Shown: piece after piece, positions 59,423 to 64,000 of the stretch
How positions within the stretch are numbered: the stretch's first letter is position 1
Layout of the letters: every line of letters starts with the position of its first letter
Source of the DNA: G965200765 sp965200765
GTDB taxonomy: Bacteria; Pseudomonadota; Gammaproteobacteria; Arenicellales; JAJDZL01
NCBI GenBank assembly: GCA_965200765.1
Contig: OZ241380.1
Location: forward strand, 1,860,001 to 1,924,000
Direction: 5' to 3'
Length of the DNA: 64,000 bases
The notes under the pieces: model-generated
Database searches by the model: none
Seen by the model: the letters and a program-made list of their open reading frames with translations, nothing else
What the model was told of the DNA's origin: nothing
Translations under genes and position numbers: made by a program

Positions 59423-61761
59423 AACTGTGCCTCGCGTCTGATTTGCATCATAGCACCAGTAGCAGGAAGCACGCTATTCCCTGCACCTGCCGGGATGTAA
59501 ATGCAACCCGAAGGAACACGTGTGTCCGAAATAATATTCATTTGCAATAGTCCAAAACTGTGCTGAATGGCAACTCTGGAACCATCATCGAAATCCAGTG
59601 TGCGCAAATCATCCGGATTCATGTGCGCCTGTTCAATTGCGGCATCAGCGGTAGCTTGCAATGCAGGGGCATGTCGAACAATTGAATCCACTGCATAAAT
59701 CGGCATTTCTGATATCAATTCAAACTGGCCTGCACCCTGCCCGGCATCAACAAACTCGAATTGAACTTCATCACCATTTTCCAACTGTTGCGATTCACAA
59801 AAACCGGATTCCACAGAGACTTCATTCAACACTTCATTCAAATCCGAATACATGAATCCTGGCACTTCCAGCAAATTGCCCAGTACCCGCAGAACTTTCC
59901 AACCCGGTCGGGCCTGCCCGTTCGGTTCCACGGCGGCCGTCGCTTTTTGCATTCGTCCCTCGCAATTTACGAATGTTCCGGAATTTTCAGTGAACGGCGT
60001 AATCGGCAAGGCAACATCTACATACTCGGGGATCTCATCGAACACTTGAAAACTGACTACAAACTTTGCCGATTCCATCGCCAGAACAGCCTGTACGCCA
60101 TCCGCCAGATCATTGTCAGGCTCCACGTTGAACAACAGATACGCCGACCTCGGATTCTGGATCATCTGATTGGCATTCAATCCCGGCTCACTGATCGCAA
60201 TACCGTTAGATTCACGATGCGGCAAGCATCCGCCAAGCCATCCTGCAACACTGTTTGCAGGCGGCAATATACTCAAACTGGCACCAGTAAATCTCGCCAA
60301 TTTCTGGGCCAACTGCTTCAATTTGCTGAACTGCGGATGAGAAATCGCTGACTGCCCCAAAACAATGATGGCATTGCCATCCGCATTTTTTAATGTGTTT
60401 GCAATTTGCCGATGTATGTCAACATCATCCGATTCCTCGTCTACACAGTTCACAACCTGGGCAAGTTCTTTGCAAATTGAACTTGGAGACGCGACAACAC
60501 TACTGGTCAAATCAAAATTGAAATTCCAGTCAAACGGATTGATGGCAGTGATCTTTGCCCCATTCTTCCAGGCTTGGCGAACCCGCAGACTGAGTAAAGG
60601 TTGCTCCTTTCGGATATTTGAACCAATCAACAAAACCGCTCTCGCTTTGCTGTATTCCTCGATTGGAATGCTTGTACCGGGATAGCGTGCTGCAGTCAAG
60701 TCGTCTGAAAAATCAATCTGGCGCAATCGATGATCTACATTGCTGGTGCCGAGCAGCCGCATCAACTTCTGCACAAGATAGAATTCTTCCAAGGTCGAAG
60801 CAGGTGAAACCAGTGCGCCCAGCGCATCCGCACCTTCCTGTTGCTTGACCGAACGCAGTCCATCGGCAGCTTTGTTCAATGCAGTGCGCCAATCAACCGC
60901 AACCATTCCCTCTTCGGTTCGCATCATCGGTTCACTCAGGCGACCGCCTTCCAGAATCCCTTCATAACTGTATCGGTCGCGGTCCGCGAGCCAGCATTCG
61001 TTGATTGCTTCATTCTCTCGCGGCAGTACTCGCTTGACTTCACCGCGCAAGGTCTGAATATCAATATTGGTGCCAAGACAATCGTGTGGACTGATAGAAT
61101 CGTGACTGATCAACTCCCATGATCTTGCCGTGAAGCGATACGGCTTCGAAGTAAGTGCGCCAACCGGACACAAATCAATCACATTGCCAGAAACTTCAGA
61201 GTCTACAGACTGCTCAAAAAATGTATCAATCTTCAGGTGTTCACCGCGGCCAGTAATGCCAAGTTCCATAACACCGGCGACTTCGTCACCAAACCGTACG
61301 CATCGGGTGCAGTGAATGCACCGCGTCATTTCTGTCTGAATCAGCGGTCCGATATTATGGTCCGGGACCACTCTCTTTTTTTCGATGAACCGGGAGGCAT
61401 GACCGCCGTAGCCAACCGCTTGGTCCTGCAAAGGGCACTCGCCGCCTTGGTCGCAAATTGGACAATCCAGCGGATGATTGATCAGCAAAAACTCCAAGGT
61501 ATCCTTTTGCGCCGCAACCGCATACGACGAACTGGTACGAACTTTCATTCCCTCGGCAACCGGCGTTGCACACGCTGGCATTGGTTTCGGCGCCCGTTCC
61601 ACTTCAACCAGACACATTCTGCAGTTTGCCGCGACAGTCAATTTCTTGTGGTAGCAAAACCGGGGAATGTAGATGCCCGCTTCGTCGGCAACTTCTATCA
61701 CATTCGTGCCGGGCTTTGCCTGAAATTGCTGTCCGTCAATTTCGATGTTGATCATGGTCAT
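59419..61761 (-). CDS. nuoG: NADH-quinone oxidoreductase subunit G
   Basis: The protein has 780 aa. The N-terminal 2Fe-2S ligands are in CYHKKLTVAANCRMC with CATP. The His/Cys cluster is in HPLDCPICDQGGECPLQDQ, and 4Fe-4S ligands are in MTRCIHCTRCVRF. A degenerate molybdopterin-oxidoreductase fold follows. It relays electrons from NuoF to NuoI. The ATG at 61761 (MTMINIEIDG) was chosen, with a second ATG two codons later; a TTG at 61788 would overlap nuoF. Confidence 0.95.
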   Translation of the reverse strand: MTMINIEIDGQQFQAKPGTNVIEVADEAGIYIPRFCYHKKLTVAANCRMCLVEVERAPKPMPACATPVAEGMKVRTSSSYAVAAQKDTLEFLLINHPLDCPICDQGGECPLQDQAVGYGGHASRFIEKKRVVPDHNIGPLIQTEMTRCIHCTRCVRFGDEVAGVMELGITGRGEHLKIDTFFEQSVDSEVSGNVIDLCPVGALTSKPYRFTARSWELISHDSISPHDCLGTNIDIQTLRGEVKRVLPRENEAINECWLADRDRYSYEGILEGGRLSEPMMRTEEGMVAVDWRTALNKAADGLRSVKQQEGADALGALVSPASTLEEFYLVQKLMRLLGTSNVDHRLRQIDFSDDLTAARYPGTSIPIEEYSKARAVLLIGSNIRKEQPLLSLRVRQAWKNGAKITAINPFDWNFNFDLTSSVVASPSSICKELAQVVNCVDEESDDVDIHRQIANTLKNADGNAIIVLGQSAISHPQFSKLKQLAQKLARFTGASLSILPPANSVAGWLGGCLPHRESNGIAISEPGLNANQMIQNPRSAYLLFNVEPDNDLADGVQAVLAMESAKFVVSFQVFDEIPEYVDVALPITPFTENSGTFVNCEGRMQKATAAVEPNGQARPGWKVLRVLGNLLEVPGFMYSDLNEVLNEVSVESGFCESQQLENGDEVQFEFVDAGQGAGQFELISEMPIYAVDSIVRHAPALQATADAAIEQAHMNPDDLRTLDFDDGSRVAIQHSFGLLQMNIISDTRVPSGCIYIPAGAGNSVLPATGAMMQIRREAQL

Positions 61762-61780
61762 GGTTACTGCTGATTCTCCT

Positions 61781-63055
61781 TCAGGCAACCTTGGCGGGAT
61801 GGTTAATCAATTCTTCGAATTCATGTCGAAAATGCTTGACAAAACTCTGTACCGGCCAAGCCGCGGCTTCGCCCAACGCACAAATCGTTCGTCCTTCAAT
61901 GCGGTCCGCGACTCCAACAAGTGCATCAATATCTTCCATTTGAGCACGACCGGTACGAATGCGGCGAATAATCCGGTGCATCCAACCAGTGCCTTCTCGG
62001 CACGGTGTACACTGGCCGCAGGACTCTTCCCAGTAAAAATACGCAATTCTTTCCAGAACCCTGACCAGGGAAGTATCTTCATCCATAACAATTACCGAAC
62101 CGGAACCCAGCATCGAACCTGCTTGTGAAAGAGAATCAAAATCCATATTGATTTCCATCATTGTCCCGGCCGGGAGTACGGGTGCCGAAGAACCACCCGG
62201 AATCACTGCTTTCAGTTGTTTGCCATTCAGCATGCCGCCGGCCAATTCAAGCAATTCGGTAAATGGAGTACCTAGCGGCACCTCGAAATTTCCCGGATTG
62301 TTCACATGTCCCGAGACCGAGAAAATTTTTGTTCCGGCATTGTTCTTGGGACCAATATCTACAAACCACTGTGCCCCCTCGCGCAGGATTCGTGGTACTG
62401 AGGCAAGCGTTTCTGTATTGTTTATGGTGGTCGGCTGACCAAAAGCCCCGTACTGTGCCGGAAACGGCGGCTTGAAGCGCGGCTGGCCGGCCTTGCCTTC
62501 AAGCGACTCCAGCAATCCGGTTTCTTCGCCGCAAATGTAGGCACCGGCCCCCAAATGATTGTACATTTCAAAGCTGAATTCACTGTCCAGAATATTCTGA
62601 CCCAGCAAACCGGCCTGTCTGGCTTCCTGCATCGCCGTTTCCAGTCGCCCGTACGGCTCAAGAAACTCTCCCCGAATATAGTTGTACCCCACTGAAGCCC
62701 CGATTGCATAACCGCAAATTGTCATGCCTTCAATCAGCGCATGCGGGTTGTAACGCATAATGTCCCGGTCTTTGAAGGTGCCCGGCTCACCTTCGTCGGA
62801 ATTGCATACAACGTACTTTTGTCCTGCAAAGTCGCGCGGCATGAAACTCCATTTCAAACCCGTAGGAAACCCGGCCCCACCGCGTCCGCGCAAACCTGAA
62901 GCCTTGATTTCATTCACAATTTCTTCTGGCGGAGTACCGTCTTTCAAGATTTTTGCCAAGGCCGTGTACCCGCCTGTACTCTTGTATGTATCCAATGTCC
63001 AAGGCTTGTCAAGCCCAGGCTCCGGTAAGCATACATAGACTTGTCGTGCAGTCAT
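61781..63055 (-). CDS. nuoF: NADH-quinone oxidoreductase subunit F
   Basis: The protein has 424 aa. RGRGGAGFPTGLKWSFMPRD (FMN and NADH binding), CNSDEGEPGTFKDRDIM and AGAYICGEETGLLESLEGK are hallmarks. The C-terminal cluster N3 ligands are in EESCGQCTPCREG, with a further Cys in GRTICALGEAA. It oxidises NADH and passes electrons through FMN. The ATG overlaps the nuoE stop (ATGA). Confidence 0.97.
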   Translation of the reverse strand: MTARQVYVCLPEPGLDKPWTLDTYKSTGGYTALAKILKDGTPPEEIVNEIKASGLRGRGGAGFPTGLKWSFMPRDFAGQKYVVCNSDEGEPGTFKDRDIMRYNPHALIEGMTICGYAIGASVGYNYIRGEFLEPYGRLETAMQEARQAGLLGQNILDSEFSFEMYNHLGAGAYICGEETGLLESLEGKAGQPRFKPPFPAQYGAFGQPTTINNTETLASVPRILREGAQWFVDIGPKNNAGTKIFSVSGHVNNPGNFEVPLGTPFTELLELAGGMLNGKQLKAVIPGGSSAPVLPAGTMMEINMDFDSLSQAGSMLGSGSVIVMDEDTSLVRVLERIAYFYWEESCGQCTPCREGTGWMHRIIRRIRTGRAQMEDIDALVGVADRIEGRTICALGEAAAWPVQSFVKHFRHEFEELINHPAKVA

Positions 63056-63522
63056 TCCAGCGACTCCAGAATTTCATCCATTTTCTGCGGTGTCAGATTT
63101 TCGCAGTATAGGGTATCAATGATTGCGACCGGTGCACCGGCGCATGCCGCCAGACATTCAACTTCTTTCAATGTAAAACGGCCATCTTCCGTAGTCTCGC
63201 CAAAACCGATATTCAATTTGTCAAACAAATGCCCGGCAAGCTCCGACGACCCCCGAAGCGAGCATGTAATGTTGGTACACAAACTAATCTTGTGACGACC
63301 GACCGGCTTCAGATCATACATGGTGTAGAAGGTTGCGACTTCCGCTACCTTTATGGGTTCAATCTTCAGTGCTTCTGCTACCGCTTCCATGACATTGGGA
63401 CTAAGCCATCCATGCTCTTTCTGGGCAATTCGCAAGGCCGCCAGTACTGCAGCCCGTGCGTGTCCTTGCGGATACTTTGCAACTTCCGACTGAATTTGGT
63501 GCAATGAATTTTCTGAAAGCAT
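63052..63522 (-). CDS. nuoE: NADH-quinone oxidoreductase subunit E
   Basis: The protein has 156 aa. The 2Fe-2S (N1a) Cys ligands are in SLCTNITCSLRG and EVECLAACAGAP. The helical N-terminus includes YPQGHARAAVLAALRIAQKE. It partners NuoF in the NADH-oxidising tip of complex I. The start overlaps the nuoD stop (TAATG). Confidence 0.96.
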   Translation of the reverse strand: MLSENSLHQIQSEVAKYPQGHARAAVLAALRIAQKEHGWLSPNVMEAVAEALKIEPIKVAEVATFYTMYDLKPVGRHKISLCTNITCSLRGSSELAGHLFDKLNIGFGETTEDGRFTLKEVECLAACAGAPVAIIDTLYCENLTPQKMDEILESLE

Positions 63523-64000
63523 TAGCGGTCAATCTCGCCGAATACAATATCCTGAGTACCAATCATTGCAACAACATCCGCCAGCATGTGCCCGCGGCAC
63601 ATGAAATTCAATGCTGACAGATGTGCAAACCCCGGTGCGCGAATCTTCATTCGATAGGGTTTGTTTGCTCCGTCCGAAATCAGATAGATTCCGAACTCCC
63701 CTTTCGGTGCTTCCACCGCGGCATATGCTTCACCTTCGCGAACGCAGTAGCCTTCGGTAAAAAATTTGAAATGATGAATGAGTGATTCCATGTCACGTTT
63801 CATCACTTCACGCCGCGGTGCAGCCAGTTTGGTGTTATCCAGCATCACCGGGCCGGGATTTTTTCGCAACCACTCCACACACTGGCGAACAATTCGATTC
63901 GACTGGCGCATTTCTTCCACTCTGCACAGGTAGCGATCATAGCAATCGCCGTTCGTTCCGACCGGTATATCAAAGTCTACCTGGTCATAAGTTTCGTATG
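63522..64000 (-). CDS. nuoD: NADH-quinone oxidoreductase subunit D (C-terminal part; start beyond the right edge)
   Basis: The frame is open from the right window edge and ends at TAA 63522-63524 (about 159 codons seen). VEEMRQSNRIVRQCVEWLRK, GEAYAAVEAPKGEFGIYLIS and ALNFMCRGHMLADVVAMIGT are the C-terminal signatures of the 49-kDa subunit, which forms the quinone-binding site with NuoB. Only the 3' end is visible, so a fused NuoCD cannot be excluded. Confidence 0.96.
   Translation of the reverse strand, partial: YETYDQVDFDIPVGTNGDCYDRYLCRVEEMRQSNRIVRQCVEWLRKNPGPVMLDNTKLAAPRREVMKRDMESLIHHFKFFTEGYCVREGEAYAAVEAPKGEFGIYLISDGANKPYRMKIRAPGFAHLSALNFMCRGHMLADVVAMIGTQDIVFGEIDR

Overview
The window looks like chromosomal DNA of a gammaproteobacterium. 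The block smc-zipA-ligA, the order rimP-nusA-infB-rbfA-truB-rpsO-pnp, a bifunctional PBP1b and a 14-subunit-type nuo operon all point there. No rRNA or tRNA gene was seen. Base composition is near 50% GC by eye. The two insertion sequence copies look richer in GC and the restriction-modification gene richer in AT than their surroundings, which suggests both were acquired. The species is not identifiable from the sequence.

Layout. (1) 1-6.7 kb: the edge of a bacterial microcompartment (BMC) locus. Leftward are a glutamine-synthetase-family ligase, a pentameric and a hexameric shell protein, and an opine-dehydrogenase-like enzyme that runs off the left edge. Rightward are two tandem sarcosine-oxidase-type flavoenzymes and a TTC38-like TPR protein. 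A perfect 16-bp palindrome lies between the two arms. (2) 6.7-14.5 kb: PBP1b, a small zinc-ribbon protein, an RND pump without a partner gene, an EEP-family hydrolase and a DNA glycosylase. (3) 14.5-17.6 kb: a gene-poor stretch with about 0.9 kb of nested 10-12 bp C-rich tandem repeats, then a Schlafen/AlbA_2-ATPase gene. (4) 17.8-19.3 kb: first copy of a 1478-bp insertion sequence with 19-bp ends and a 9-bp target duplication. (5) 19.4-38.5 kb: housekeeping genes (ligA-zipA-smc, a GST, dksA, a dihydroorotase gene, and the operon from rimP to dtd). rbfA carries an apparent one-base frameshift. A canonical promoter and a structured leader ending in a terminator-like hairpin precede rimP. (6) 38.6-40.0 kb: second IS copy, inverted, with its own 9-bp target duplication. 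(7) 40.2-50.4 kb: an accessory D-amino-acid gene set. A tight leftward operon (class IV aminotransferase, D-Ala-D-Ala ligase, BetA-like GMC oxidase, amidase-fold protein lacking catalytic residues) faces a rightward operon (dgcN, dgcA, active-type amidase, hotdog thioesterase) across a 14-bp inverted repeat, with an arginine-deiminase-family gene next to it. (8) 50.5-53.3 kb: a type IIG-like restriction-methyltransferase gene with a 12-G homopolymer inside the coding sequence. It sits where nuoN would normally follow nuoM. (9) 53.4-64.0 kb: nuoM,L,K,J,I,H,G,F,E and the 3' part of nuoD.

How the parts may work together. The BMC arm suggests enclosed oxidation and conjugation of an amine or N-alkylated amino acid: the oxidases would release an aldehyde or imine and H2O2, the ligase could gamma-glutamylate an amine, and the opine-type dehydrogenase could reductively couple an amino acid to a 2-oxoacid. 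This is inference, because the rest of the locus lies off the left edge. The 40-50 kb cluster can in principle interconvert D-Glu, L-Glu and D-Ala and join D-amino acids. The inactive amidase and the BetA homologue do not fit simple peptidoglycan precursor synthesis, which makes this a candidate undescribed pathway.
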